Notes: generated by a model from the sequence alone, not told the origin. A stretch of 64,000 nucleotides of DNA from Lagopus muta (GCF_023343835.1 NC_064434.1:15357505-15421504), one strand, 5' to 3'; shown: positions 13,500-26,882, numbered from the stretch's first letter. Numbers and translations are program-made.

Positions 13500-13965
13500 A
13501 GGAGTCACTCGGTTTCAAATGAGCCGTGTTTGACAGGCAAACCCAGACTGAAACCTGAGTGCAGTGCTTGTGAATGAGCTTGGGTTGACACTGAAGAAAA
13601 GCTTTCCATGAATCGCCACAAGTGGAAATGCCGCGATAACCCAGATGGGTGCCCCACTTCCCTGCAGACCCGTGCAAAGCCCAAGGAAGTGACCTGGAGC
13701 ACAGCCTGCTGCCCCAAATAGGACACTGGGAAAGAATGGTTGTTAAGTGCCAGGCATGCTTCGCTCCTCTCCTGTGGGGTTTAGGGTGGGAGGTGCAAAT
13801 CCCGCTGAGGTGGGGCCCTCTCCCTGCCAGCTGCTCTTGGCACCATTGTGTCCCTGTTCTGCCGATGTTGGCGGGGCGTCCAGCCTCTGCGGGCAGCACG
13901 TTTCCCTGCAAACCTGGGATTGCTGCCCTTGCTTACATGTTCTGTTCCTGCATTTCCAGAGGCTG
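13500..13965. other. GC-richer patch with open frames on both strands
   Basis: This stretch is clearly richer in G and C than its surroundings and holds about ten CpG dinucleotides, too few for a classical CpG island. Long frames are open on both strands at once (137 codons on minus at 13498-13911, 105 on plus at 13649-13966). That is expected when base composition lowers stop-codon frequency. Neither translation shows a domain, signal peptide or family motif I recognise, so I do not call a gene. Confidence 0.45.
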
Positions 13966-14694
13966 AATTTCAGCTTCATTTAATTTTTTCATGTCTTCAT
14001 TTTTTAATGTAGAAAAATAGGAAAGTTGTAGAGTGCTTCCTCCCTAAACCTCCACGTTTCTTGTAGTCTATAACCATTCCGTGAAGTATAGCCCCAGTTG
14101 GGTTGAAAAGTGAGGGTTGTTTAACAGTACACAAAAACCTGACACTATACTGCCACTGTGCTAAGGAAAATGGGAAAATGTTACTTTTAGTGCTGCAGTT
14201 TTATGACAGAAAGGGATCTTTTTTTCTGAACTTGTGGCAAGCTTTTATTTTCAGATCACTTTCTAGAGCCGTAGCAATATTAGATGACTAAGTATATTTT
14301 TAATGTTTTCTATTGTTGAATTGTATTTCTTTCTGATAGAGAACATTTTTCTTCATGAAACTCAGGGAACCTTTAGACTTTCTGAGTGATTTCTCTATTA
14401 GCTTAAGTCTGAACAGTGTCAAAAATAGGTCAGTAGTTCTGATTTGTGCTGATTGTTTCACACCAGCATCAGTACTGACTGAGCAAAACAGAAAAGCCTT
14501 GAAGAACTGACTTAAGTCAGTTCTAAGATGTGTGGTTGCTTCACTGCTACCCCTTTTACCTCCATCAAATCCTGTCTATCTGTATAGGAGACATGCTGTT
14601 GTCCAGCGTGCTGTTGGTCAAGCTTCATCTATGTGGTGGTAGAGAAATTTATATTGGTACCATGGATGTCTCCATGCAGCTGACGTGCTGAAAA
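13966..14694. other. Unique non-coding stretch
   Basis: Nothing is recognised beyond ordinary AT-rich sequence; no repeat family or coding signal is visible. Confidence 0.55.
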
Positions 14695-14952
14695 TGCTCT
14701 CTGTCTCAGCATCCAGGTTCTTAATGATGAAGTCAAACAGCACTGGTCCCTGTACTGAGCTCTGTGGGGTTGTGCTACTGCCAGGTCCCCTGGGTTTGAT
14801 GCTGCTGGTCACAGCCCTTTGATCCCAACAGCTCAGCCAGTTTTCAGCCCCCCTCACTGTCCGCTCATCCTATTCTGCACTTCATCAGTTTGTAAGGTTT
14901 CTCTGGGAGATGGTGTTGAAAGCCTTGCTAAAATTAAAGCCTTCCTAAGATC
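14695..14952 (-). mobile_element. CR1 LINE, internal ORF2 relic
   Basis: Read on the minus strand this is the mid-reverse-transcriptase part of CR1 ORF2. The plus strand shows the diagnostic antisense landmarks in order: a block for the cast of 'tgaagtcaaacagcactggtccctg', then 'ctgagctctgtgggg', 'agctcagccagtttt' and 'ggtgttgaaagccttgct'. These correspond to the segment upstream of and including the conserved aspartate-phenylalanine-serine-lysine (DFSK) block. The reading frame is broken and the copy is diverged, so it is an old non-functional fragment with no 3' tail. Confidence 0.7.
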
Positions 14953-17900
14953 AAGACTTTCAGATCTGATCGTAAAGAGGACTTTTCCTTTTCTGAATTA
15001 TAGCACTATAGAGGCCTTTTGTCCTGGACAAATCCTTGAGATTCTGCTTGTGCCATGTTAGACAGGGCTGGACCGGAGGTTTCTGTATTTACAGAAAGAA
15101 GGGAGGAATGATTTTTCATAGAAAGTATTTCAATTCTGTCAAACACGAGCAGTTTACATAGTGATTTTCAGAAGTGCAAGGTAGGCACAGACTGCTGATA
15201 CTAAATACTTGAAATATAGAAGTAATATAAAAGTATTTATGAAAACAGAGCAGTTTGTCAAAGCTTTTGAAATGTATCAAACTTAGAATCCACGAATGTT
15301 AACACATACCATTTACCTTTAAGAGGAAAGGCTCTGCAGTGGGCATTTAGCTAGATTTGTACACCTACACACTGCAGATGGTTTAGTTTTATAAGAGATG
15401 AAACTGCATTTGGTGGAACTGATTAAATATAAAAACACCACCATCTGCCATTTATTCTAATATAAAATGGTTTGGGCAGATGCTGACATCTTTGAGATGA
15501 TTGATTCATCTCTGACAAGTGAAGATTCTCGGAGGGTTCCAGCTGCCCACTGCTCGCACAATACCCGCTTACAGGAGCAAACGCCAATCACCACAGTGTG
15601 CTTTGGATGGAGCAGGTGAGCGAAGGGCACTTTAATAACCAGCAGCTTGGAATTCCTAACTGCATTGCTGGTGGTTCTTTTTTTTTTTTTTCCCCTCGTT
15701 TTTTCCTCTCTCCTACACTTCTGGCCCACATTTAACTGTGAGAATATTTTATGCACACTGTATACTGTATTGGAGCACAGCTACCCAAGCACGGCAGTGA
15801 CTGGAAGAGTGTCAATTTCTGGCACAAATAGCTCTCTTCAGTTTTTCAGAGTGGAAAACCATCAGATACTCTCCACATATGCTATTCATTTTAAAATTAT
15901 TTTTTGCTAAGTGTCCGTCAGGGTTACATTTAAACTTCCTGGAGCATTATTTATTGAGTATGACACCAAATACTTTGCAATAATACAAATTACAGATGTA
16001 TATCTTAGTTTATTTGATAACACTGACACGTTCTCTACTGTGGTCTTCTTTTTGGTGGCTTGCTGCATCATCTTTTTTAAAGGTTTTGCTTAAGCTTTTT
16101 GGAACACGCATGATAAGTTATGGAAGAATGCATTTAAAAATACTCGAGACCAGATTGTGACATCCATACCCACACTGAATAGCAGTTTGCACCAGCAGTA
16201 AATCCTGCTGCAGACAGACCGTTTCTTACGAAACAAGGTCCTGACCCAGAGCTGGAGCTGCAGTAAATTCAGTGGACTTTTGGTCCATCTCCAACTGGGA
16301 GAAAGTGCAGAACAATTAAACCAGGGTACAGCAAGGAGGCAGACGGAGCCAGTCAGTAGTTGTGAGTACATAAACCACAGGGCTTCTTCAAAACATCCTA
16401 AAATAGGATGCTGTCTTTGTATATGTAAAATGTTATCTCTGACTGTGTCCCCCACTCAGAAGTATTGCTTTGAGCAGCTTCTTCACTGGAAAAATTCAGT
16501 TAAAAATGGAAAAGGGTCTGTTTATATGACGTGTTATGCTGGCAGAGGAGTGTATGGTATGTATATAGAAGTTTGGTCAGAGGGATACTGAATGATTGTA
16601 CTGTCATTTGCTGCTGAATGTATCTGGAGTAATTCCAGCCAAGTCTAGAATATCCCTGCTGTGGATGGAAGGAGTTCATCCTGTTCATAAACTGAAGGCT
16701 ATTCAGAAAATGATGGGTTCTTGTCATTGTCACAGAATGTTTTCTGCTCACCTGTTGCTGAAGGCAAGGCTATATGTTGGTGTCATTTCATTGTTTTAAA
16801 GAGTGAAGGGGGCAAAAAGTCAGTCAGCCAAATCCTAATCTGGCGTAACTGTGGTTTGAAGTCAGTGAAGCTAATCTTATTTATATCCGCTGTACATCTG
16901 GGCCAGAGGATTCAGCAATGATTTTCCTTATGCTGCTCTTCGTATTAACCCTTTCTTTCTATTACATTTATCTTTTTGGAGAAAATGTTGTATTTCTTTC
17001 ATTCAAAACCTAAGGCTCTTCAGTCTCCTTTTTCTCCAGGCTCCTTTGTCCCCAGGAAAAGGCAACCCAGTATCTTGCGTGAGAGCAACCTGACTGGTCC
17101 TTCTTGGACACTGGTTTTCATAAGGTACTGATGAATGCTGTTCCCTGCAACTGGGGGATTTCAACCAGAAGGTACGGTTGTGTTTCTTCATGTAGTGGTC
17201 TGGGAAGCTGCATTCTTGAAGTTGCCTCTGAGGTTGTTGCTGTTGTGGGAGAGCAACGTTGACACTAAAGTCAAAATACAACACCTTAATTTCAGTGTTC
17301 GGAAGGTTTGATTTTAAACAGTGGAACAAAATGTGGAAAATAGGTGGGTTTTGGAAGTGGAAAGGAACGATACTTAACATATAGCATGCATATCTGACTT
17401 TTGGGAAAAGTCTTTTTTCTCCATTTTGGCTCCTATTTCTTCTGATGTGGAAACGTAATACAAATCTGAAGTGTCTAATTCAAGAAACAGCCACCAGAAC
17501 CTTTGTAATGCAAATGATCTTGCTGTTCTATAGCATCTTTCTTCCAGAAGGGTCCCAAAGTGCTATACAAATTACGTGTGACTACACGAATCAGTTCCCA
17601 CACCACTGAATTACTGGCAGCTCTGGATAGCAGAGCGTCTTCCTCACAGCACACAGCAACGTTGCCCAAAGTTTTGGGACAGGAAGCAGAAAATACAAAG
17701 CAAACAAGAAAAGATGAAACGGATCAAAATTCAGATTCAAAGGGGACTGAAAAGGATAAAATGAGTTCTGTGCTTTTCTTTGGTAGTGTCATCACAGCTG
17801 GTGGTGTATAGTATTATTGATCTAGCTGACCGTCATAATATTTGTCAAGAGAGTTCCCAGGATTGGACAAGGTTATCTGGGCAGAAAACATTATTGCTCT

Positions 17901-18240
17901 GGGTTTCTGGATCCGAGACCAGCTCGCCCCACAGCCCTTCCTGCTGCATGCCCAGATTAGGAAGGTGTTGGGTACAAGGCTACACCCTGGCCAGATGTGA
18001 AGCTTTTAGGGGATGCTCCCAACAGGCCTGAGATGGGGGCATTTAGCTCCGATGCCTCCTGCCCCTGTGGGCACTCCTAGTGGGTGCTGCTTCAGAGCTA
18101 ACTGGAGCCAGGAGAGGTGGAAAGCAGCAGGAAGAGGAGAAATTCCTACCAAAACAGCACAATGAAAACTAACAGCCTTCTACTCTTATTTTTTTTTTCT
18201 TTAATAGAGTGTTTTTGGTTTCTCATGAAAGGTTAGAAAT
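14953..18240. other. Unique non-coding stretch
   Basis: No gene is recognised. One ancient SINE-like relic is annotated separately at 17522-17572. T-rich runs occur at 15679-15692. The 121- and 125-codon minus-strand frames at 16090-16455 and 17003-17380 have no recognisable motif and are within the range of chance open frames. Confidence 0.55.
17522..17572 (-). repeat. Ancient MIR/CORE-SINE-like relic
   Basis: The plus strand reads TAGCATCTTTCTTCCAGAAGG followed by GTCCCAAAGTGCTATACAAAT. This resembles the reverse complement of the 3' region of the old amniote MIR/L2-type repeats (the 'cccaaagcgctttacaaa' block). The match is short and recalled by eye, so the family name is tentative. Confidence 0.4.
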
Positions 18241-18530
18241 CATAGAATCATAGACTGGCTTAGGTTGGAGGGGACCTTAAAGATCACCTCATTCCAACCT
18301 ACTTATGTGCCCTGGCTGCCCCCACCCAGCCTGGCCTTGAGCACCTCCAGGGATGGGGCATCCATAGCTCTCTGGGCAGCTGTGCCAGGGCCACCTTCTG
18401 ACTAAAAAATTTCTTTCTAACATCTAAACTAAATCTCCCCTCTTTTAGTTTAAAGCCATTCTTCCTTGTCCTTTCACTATCATATTATGTAAAAAGTCAG
18501 TGCTCTCCTGCTTGGAAGCTCCCTTTAAGA
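18241..18530 (-). mobile_element. CR1 LINE, 3' fragment
   Basis: The element starts on the plus strand with the inverted CR1 tail (CATAGAATCATAGACTGG) and goes on through GGTTGGAGGGGACCTTAAAG and the antisense of the ORF2 C-terminal end (GCACCTCCAGGGATGGGGCAT). It then runs on to the CTTGTCCTTTCACTATC and AAGCTCCCTTTAAG landmarks. It is 5'-truncated to about 290 bp. Two tail units survive, so it is younger than the 9.9-kb copy but still holds no intact reading frame. Confidence 0.92.
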
Positions 18531-21500
18531 AGAAATGGGTGGGTTTGGGGCTAATAGAATGGAAAGCTGAAATGTGAAAACATCCCTGCCTCACTTTGTC
18601 TAACATTATGGCTGACAAAGCTAAAATGTGCTGTAAAACTGAGTTTTGAGGCTGGCATTTACTGTGATAAGCGCCAGAGTATTGCCATTACAACTGTAGT
18701 TTCCCATCTAAAATCAGTTAAATTCCCATTTTTATGTAGAAAAGAGGTGATTTTCTTCAACATTTAGCCTGAAATTCAATCTTGTTGGAAATCGCATTGG
18801 GCTAATTGCTTCCACTCTGTGTCTGGTGGATGCAGGGGTGCAGCTGCTTTGTGCACAACAGTCCACACACTTCTGGAATCCCCACTTGGTAACCAAGAAC
18901 CTGTACAAAAAACTGGGTGCAGCTTCTCACACTGTGTGCAGAGTGATGTTGTGGTAGATGCTGCATCTGTGTGGAAGCAAAGTCAATGAAAGCAGCAGTC
19001 ATCGGATGTCTCCTGGCATAGTTTTGCCCATGTGCAGGCAAAGTGTTTCACAGGAGGCTGAGAAGCTGTAGTTAACGTCACAGCTCTCTACCTGCTGTAC
19101 AGACAGCATTCACAAAAGTGTCTGATAAATGTGAGTGTGCTCCCACTGATAAAGGCTGCACATGAGAAAATGCAAACGTGCAAAATATCTCCAAGTTTTC
19201 TCCTGTCAAGCTCTCATTGGAACTTACACGGTTTCTTCTCCTCTTGCTGCCCACTCCTTCTTCCTCCTCTGTGCTGCTTATCTGGGGGAAGATTCTCAGG
19301 TGAAATTTGTAAATGCTTCTCTGTTGTGCAGAGGAGCTTTGATAGCATGAAATGAATAGCAGGTAACATAATAAGAAAAAGTATCTGGCTCAAGCTTTGG
19401 AAATGTAAATTCTTTTATCAGTCCCTCTGCTAATTAGAATTGCTGTTTGTCATTTCACATTTAGTTGATTTCATTACATTTTCTTTGGTGATTAGATATT
19501 TTAGCTATAAATTAAGAATGCCAGACTAAAAAAAAAACAAAAACAAAAACACAGCGACAAAAAAGAAGCCCTTCATTAAGATGCAGTCAAAGTTGTTTGT
19601 ATATAGATACGACTCTGATTAAAATAATCTTGTTAGAACATGCTGTTAAGGAAAATAAAGCAAACAAATGGACCACAAAAGTTTGAAAGTTGGGATGAAG
19701 GACGAGGTGCAGTCCTTCCAAGTCCCAGCATGAATACCCTCAGTCTGCACTGTGCTTTGCTCTCCAGGGTCGGAGCTCTAACTCAGGGATGATATCAGAA
19801 GGACACTTTTGCCCCTCTCCCTTGGGACCCTCTCTTGGACTCTCCTTTTCCTATCCCATACTCGACTCCACTGGCTTGTGTCCTGGCAAGGGCTGCCAGA
19901 TACTCCCTGTGGAGGCCACAGCCCTCCTGCTTGTACTTTTATTGATACAGCACAGATAAGAGCTATCCTAGAATGCATTCTGGAAGACAAACAAGCCTCT
20001 CTGCATTTGGAACTGTGCTTTTAGAGAGCAGACATTGCAGAAGAAAAAACTATTGCACAAATTTTTCCTTCTTTCTAAGATTGATTTGTATCTTATTAGC
20101 CCAAGGAAAGGACTACCCAGGAAGTGTCTTAGATTTGGGTTCAGACTTGTTAGCAAAATTAACTTCTGCTCTACAAGGGAGGCCTCGCACATGGAGACAG
20201 TGGTATGTGGGAGATTAAGAGAGCTGGAGGCCAGTGGATGAGGACAGCTTCTCATTGAACAGGAGGAAAAAATCTTGTTCCTTTACTAACTTATTTACTT
20301 CTTTGTCCTGTGTGAACTCCCACATTTATTAAGCTTTCAATCCAAGCTTGTTTTTGAGATGAGCTGCCTTGTACCTAAAACACTAGATAAATGTGAAAAG
20401 TACCCAAATCCAAACAAATGGAAAGGAATGACATTTTTCTTCATCTGAAGGTCAGCATGAATGCTGAACATGCTATTACAATTGGCTTCTTAATTTCAAG
20501 TGTCTCCCTGCAACTCAATATCCTCCCTTTTGTATCCCCCTTCTATTAGTTTAGTAATATGCTGTCATTCTGATTTTTCTTAATTTTGCTTGTGATATTA
20601 CTTCTCCTTTTCCTCCTCCTATGGGAACAGATTTCTTCTGCCATATGCCCATTTAAACCTAATTGTAGTATCTGAACATCTTGTGTGCTTAGCCACAGCA
20701 TCCCTTGGGGTTCGACTGAGGCAGAGTACGTATGTGACCTTTAAAGCCATGTCAATGTGAGACTCTCACAGCACATGGCTCTTTAAAGCCTGGATGTCTA
20801 TGCTTCATACTAACAAATTTGACCAGCCTGCTTTTTTATGAGGATATCATCATTTTGGGCAAATTCCAGGTTCCATATTCTAAATCAGCATGCCGAGTGC
20901 TTTCAAAATCTCCATTTCCCAAGGATCAAGTTGCAGAAGATTAAAAAATGAGAAAATCAAAGCTGTTGTTATTTTATTCATTTATTTCAGCAAATTTGTA
21001 GTAGTAACTACATGAACATGACTAATTGGCAATTTGTAAAATGGTCTGCTCACAGGAGCGAAGTTTTAAGCACATCGATGCTGCAACTGTTTCCTTATTA
21101 TGACAGATCTTAAAAAGTGTGATCAGGTTGTTATAGGAAACAGTGAAAGCTCCCTGGATTGCTGAGCATTCTAGGCTTTGTAGTTGTAACTTAAGTGGTC
21201 TTTATTGTCACGCTTTGCATGCCTATACTGGGAATATGATTGCGCTGTGGAAACTGAGCTGGCCTAACAGTTCTGCCATAGTCATGCTATACTGGACTGG
21301 CGTCTCACAAAATGTCTTTGGCTCGGCGAAAACTTTTTCACAACAAATGTGCTCAGTTTGAATCTTTCTGTCAAGCCATAGCATCGTTGTTGAGGTTTTG
21401 TGCTTCCCAAGGCCTCTCTGGCAGTTCAGCATATAAACTGTTGAGATTTCAGAGCTGCAGTAATGTAGAAGTCCTTAACTGTAAAAAATAAGGTGTGTCT

Positions 21501-22760
21501 AAATACATGTAAAACAAAGCACTGCATGGTAGTTCTTATGAATATTGACACCAATATTTGGGTTCTTAAGAGTAATTAGTGGTGGAGCAGAGTAGAGAGG
21601 CTAAGAGGAAGTGGTCATTGATTTGTACCCTGAAATAGGAAAAAAAAAGTTAAAATGTAGTTAAAATTGATGGCATGTTCTGGTAACACAAGCATACTAT
21701 ACGTTACACATGTATTGAAATTAACTCTAAAACAAGTATGACAGGAAATATAATGTTAAAATGACATGTCAATGAAATAAAAGCATTTTAGATTCTGAAA
21801 ATACACAATTATGGCACCCATTCAGTGTTAGCTTTGCTCAGTAGTGCTGTATATCACACAATGGGCTTTTGACTGTTAGGCATTTTAGTTCACCAATACA
21901 AATTAGACATTTTAATATTTATCATTCCAGCTCAGCTTGATTAGTTGGTGTATAAAAAGCAGGTACATGAACATATGTTTACGTTCTAAATCTTCTGATA
22001 TCATTACATGAAAATTCCTTATCCAAAAGCCCTGAGCTCTGAAAGATTTCTAAACATAGAATGGGCCCCAAATCTAGGTTTTAGTACCCTCCATTGCTTT
22101 CTGCTGAGAATGTAGCAAAGGAGAAATTCAGAGCATGTAAACAGTGGGAAAAAAAACAGCCACTGAGATTGGCAGATGTGGTAAGCTGATTTTATTCGTC
22201 TTCTTGTTTAAACTCAGTACTGAGGGACTGGAAAGAGTGGTAGCCTTTGCAGCGCAGATTATGAAGAAAATCAAGTACTGGTCACTTGTCACAGGTTAAT
22301 TCTAAGTCAACCATCTTTTCCATGATAATCACATCCTAAACCTTAGTAGTGCATCTTTCTGTTCAGTGAAGAACTCTGCTGATTTTCCTCTTTGGAAGCA
22401 ATTATAGTGTGGGATTCCTAGTGGCAAGATTTGAGTAATGAAGGCATCTTTTTGGAGAGGTAGCTTTTGTAGACTCGCAATGTGTGAAAACCAAGCTTAC
22501 GTGGTGACCATTTGCACTTCTGAGCTACTGTTAAAGTTCGGATTTCTGGAAGCTCCATCAAGCCTAAACAAAAGTGGCAGCAGATCCATGATTTCTGCCC
22601 CCCTCCACAGCCATTATTATTTATTTTGGCTTTCTCCCACAAAACCTCACCTATTGCTTAGGTGGCTTGGAAAAAATAAACATTGAATTTTGTTTTCGCA
22701 GAGAACCGCAGATGGGGAAGACAAATGCATCTTTCTTTATGAAAATACCCAGATGCAAAC
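18531..22760. other. Unique non-coding stretch
   Basis: No gene or transposon is recognised. An A-rich run with C interruptions lies at 19528-19552. The block 19380-19680 is AT-rich with several TAAT/ATTA cores and could be conserved, but this is only an impression. Confidence 0.5.
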
Positions 22761-23306
22761 TTGCTAGAGTACAACTACAGAAGCTGTATGTATGTGTGTA
22801 GAGGTGAGTATTTTGCATTATTTGTTACACCACCAAGTCCAGGGCGCCCACAGCAAAGCTCCCCAGGCTCTTCACCTTCTGAGCAGTTGGCAGGACCTAA
22901 TGGGGATGTGAGGGTAAGTGAAGCTGCTCATGTTGGGCAAGTATCTGACCTCTGCATTCAGACAGTGACACAGCTGGATGATGGCATCTGCATCAGAGGA
23001 GGGAGCGTGTGTGTTGTTGGTAATGGCTCACAGCTACATTCTGATTTTGCCTGCTATCTATATGGTGAACCATATTCAGGATTTATTTCTTCACTGACAC
23101 CATCCTATTTTTATTTGATACTTACATCAAATGTTTGCTGCCTTTTAATTAATATTGTGTTCTGCTACATATTTATTTGCTGGAAAATAGGAGGGTTATC
23201 TATATGGTCAAAGGCCAGAGAGAAAGATGGTTATTTTGTAGCTAGAATTAATATAAAAATAGGGATGTGGGTTTTTAGAGAACAGAACAGTATGGGCTTG
23301 GCCTGA
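22761..23306 (+). other. Longest non-repeat open frame, function unrecognised
   Basis: A 181-codon open frame; the first ATG is at 22788, leaving 172 codons. The middle holds a proline/serine-rich stretch (about residues 24-47 of the full frame). Residues 116-141 are strongly hydrophobic and cysteine-rich, like a single membrane segment. No family is recognised. No Kozak-like context, neighbouring exon or polyadenylation arrangement supports expression. A simple estimate from about 41% GC gives roughly 0.1 such frames expected by chance in six frames of 64 kb, so it is unusual but not compelling. A splice-donor-like AG|GTGAGT lies inside it near 22804, which also argues against reading it straight through. 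Confidence 0.12.
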
Positions 23307-26192
23307 ATTGGATCGGGCCCAATATCCCTGTAAGGAAGAAATAAAGGGCTTGAAACTTCTCCCACTGAGAGCAATTACAAACCTGCAGTTGACTCTAATA
23401 TCTGTGCATGATAGGGGCATAATAAAATTAAGGTCTGGGATAATCAAGGAGGACTGTGTAACCTTCTGCTAATGCTTCTGAAAGATGCTCTAGAAAAATA
23501 GTAGGCATGCGGAGCACTGCGCTACCAGGTTAATAAAAGAAATGTCTAAGGTACTCACTTGATGTAGTCAGATATGGCTGGTCTTGGGAGCCTGATTATA
23601 ATTTCACAGGGATTTAAGATGAAAAAAATTGGTAAGAAAATCTATGGAACTGGGAGCGTGGTCACTTCATGGGAGCATGGAGGAGTAGAGGTGAGGGAGG
23701 AAATTTTGCAAAGGTACATGTTTGAGTTCCTGTATCTTGCAAAAAAAAAAAAAAAAAAAGCAGTAAAAGGGCCATTTTAGCCAAAGCTCTCTCCAGCTTG
23801 ATGTCCTGTTTCTGACAGGCAGAGAGATGGTACAGGGCCAGGGCTCCCGTGCAGTGCCAGGCTTCAGCAGCTCAGGGATTTCACATGAATGAAGTAATCT
23901 GCAAGGAAAAGTTACTGCTATCCATTCAGATATCTTCCTGAAACTCACCTTCTGTGTAGTGTAACCTATTCAAAGATGTCCATCGGGGATTTGCAAAATG
24001 CAACATTCACTGTTTTTAACAAAATTTACATGTGAACTAAAATGGTTTGTGATCTCAGCTTAAATTAGATGAAAATACTAGTTCTCATCCAGAAAGCCAC
24101 TCTAGTCATTAAGAATCTTTGCACTGACTTACCTAGATAGGATTTGGTTCAGAAGCTCTATGCCCTCTATTATTTACTGATCTCAAGTAAGTGTGACAAT
24201 GCCCTTTTTTTCCCCCTAACTGTCTGACTTATAAAGGTGTTGCTGTAAGCTTGCATTTTTTCTTGCCTTTTCAGTTTATCACCTGGTTATACCTCAGCCA
24301 GAATTTAGACTTTAGATTTCAGAAAGGAGGTACCATTTTTTTCCTGTCTTTTATTTTGAATCATACAAAATAATAGTTGTAATGGATCCTGGAGTCAGTA
24401 TTTTGTATGAAGATGTAGATCTACATAGCTTTGGTTTTTTGCTATAAAAGCATACAGAGTGCTGCATGTATGGCAGAGTGACCTACGGTGATGGAAGAAT
24501 CCTTTGAAAAGAAAACCAGAAGTTATTTTAGCAGATAAACAAACAGTGTTTTCTGTTCACTGAAATTTGTTCAGAGTCAAGAATATATCAAGTTTCACTC
24601 ATGTCTTAAATTCAAGGTCAGGGTGTTAGTTTTGCCATCTTTATTTTCATCTCTTTTATTCTGGTAGCTTGTATGTTTCAATTGACATAATTTGTGAACA
24701 GAAAAATACATGCTGAGCCTCCAGTGAGCAGCTGATGGACAATAGAAAATCGAACAAAAATGCCTTAGCTTTTTCTGGATGAAGACATGGATGTCCTAAG
24801 TTAACTTTGAAACTAATGTGCTTTCAGTGTCAAAGCTGAAATACATGTGAGGTTGTATGTGCAAGTGCTGTGGATGCAATTAGGATAAATGGGATTTAAC
24901 CTATCGTGTTTCATAAGGCTAGTTCTGTAACCACCTGGCTACCGTATAGATGCTAATCCTTCTCTCCTAATAAGAAGTAGATTTTGTACTGAAATTGAAA
25001 TGAAACCTATAAAATCATGCATTAGATATATACATGTGTGTATATCAGTTTGCATGTATAAAATCAGGCTTTGGAGTTTTGGAAATCAGTTTTTGAAAGG
25101 TCATTTTCTCATTAAATTTTCTGAAAATACTTGGTGGATTCATATACCTCTTCAGTGGATGCATTTTTATGAATCAGGATTTTATTTGCAGACTGAGAGG
25201 CTCCAGTGCTTAAGGGAGCTACTGACAGCTGAATGTCAAAACCAGTTTCTGGTTAAATGTTATCCTTGGTTGTCTTTAGGAACACAGGCTTCCCAGCCAA
25301 TATTTTTTCCTGGTTTGTGCATCATGTTTTCATACCCGTCCCTAGACACAGCACAAATGGGCTCCATTTCATAAGCACAGTAGTTAGCAATTCCTAGAAA
25401 CGTGAATATTTGTTTTAAAAAGGAAAATATTACAAGTGAATGATTAAAAATTCCTCTTTCAGAGGATAATAAAATTTCTATTAGTAACTGGAACCTTGAG
25501 TTTTCTTATTGCCCATGGTGTTATAACTAAGCTGAAACTCAGAAACACAGCTAGAGTGTTATTTCTTTGGCGTATTACTTTGGACCTTTGGGGTATGATA
25601 TAAGGCATAGAGCATTCAGTGCACTCCAGCAGATTGGTGCTTGCTAAATAACAGGGAGAAATAGCTGTACAACAGAGTCAAGAGGAATGATGGTCAGAAA
25701 AAGAATCTGACTAAACAGTTTTTCATTGGCAAATGTCAGTTTGTTGTAAGCCAGAGTTTTCCGTGGGATGCATTGACTGTAACAACACTGAGTTTCTGGT
25801 TAAGGTGCTCCTCCTATCCTGGAGTGTACTCAGCTTCATCAGCATCCCTGTGGGATGGCTGAGAAAGGTAGTTCACTGAAGAGACCCTTCAATCTCATGG
25901 GCCTTTCTCTTCTCCACATAGAAGCTGTTCTTGTTCATAAAAATGAATATATTTTAAATCATGGAGAAAAAGACTGACTTCATACTTTTATGGGAGCTAG
26001 AAGATTATGAGTGAGATTCCCTCTCCAATTAATATCTGATTGTTTACACAAAATGAAGCCATTCCAAGAAGGGAGATGTATGAAGCTTAGCCCAGAATAC
26101 CCCTGAATTGGTGACTTGGGAATTCAAATGGGAGGTAGAAAATTGGGATCTAAGACCCAGTGTGTCCTAGATATCCTCTGACTGGTAGGCTA
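23307..26192. other. Unique non-coding stretch
   Basis: No gene or dispersed repeat is recognised. It contains a 19-nt poly-A run at 23741-23759. The 124-codon plus-strand frame at 25000-25374 shows no motif. Confidence 0.55.
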
Positions 26193-26882
26193 TCATAGAA
26201 TTATAGACTCATAGAATGGCCTGGGTTGAAAAGGACCACAGTGATCACCTAGTTTCAACCCCCCTGCTATGTGCAGGGTCACCAACCAGCAGACCAGGCT
26301 GCCCAGAGCCACATCCAGCCTGGCCTTGAATGCCTCCAGGGATGGGGCATCCACAACCTCCTTGGGCGATCTACTCCAGTGCGTCACCACCTCCTAATAT
26401 CTAACCTGAACCTCCCCTGTCTTAGCTTAAAACCATTCCCTCTTGTCCTATCACTATCCACTCTTGTAAACTATCATTCCTCTTCCTGTTTATATGCTCC
26501 CTTCAAGTACTGGAAGGCCAGCATGAGGAGCCTTCTCTTCTCCAAACTAAACAATCCCAGTTCCCTCAACCTTTCCTCATAGGAGAGGTGCTCCAGCCCT
26601 CTGATCATCTTAGTGGCCCTCCTCTGGACCCGCTCCAAGAGTTCCACATCCTTCCTGTACTGGGGGCCCCAAGCCAGACACAGTGCTGCAGATGGGGCCT
26701 CACAAGAGCTGAGTAGAGGGGTACAATCACCTCCCTCTCCCTGCTGGCCACCCCTTTAATGCAGCCCAGAACACAGTTGGCCTTCTGGGCTGCAAGCACA
26801 CACTGCTGGCTCATGTCCAGCTTCTTGTCCACCAGGAGCCCCAAGTCCTTCTCCGCAGGGCTGCTCTCAAGGAGATCTTCCC
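26193..26882 (-). mobile_element. CR1 LINE, ~690-bp 3' fragment with ORF2 C-terminus
   Basis: One of the better-preserved CR1 copies. The plus strand begins with the inverted tail (TCATAGAATTATAGACTCATAGAAT) and runs through the antisense of the ORF2 C-terminal part. Minus-strand frames 26605-26844 and 26193-26390 give the characteristic CR1 reverse-transcriptase C-terminal text: a [11 protein letters not shown] block, [32 protein letters not shown], and further down PKEVVDAPSLEAFKARLD. The two lie in different frames and an internal stretch is frameshifted, so no protein could be made. The 5' end is lost, as in most CR1 insertions. Confidence 0.95.

Noticed and set aside
22788..22812. AG|GTGAGT splice donor at 22804 as evidence for an exon
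   Set aside because: Such donors are common by chance; no matching acceptor, coding exon or conserved reading frame was seen upstream.
26605..26844. Minus-strand frame with clear reverse-transcriptase text
   Set aside because: It is the CR1 ORF2 C-terminus in a truncated, frame-broken LINE copy, so it is annotated as a mobile element and not as a gene.
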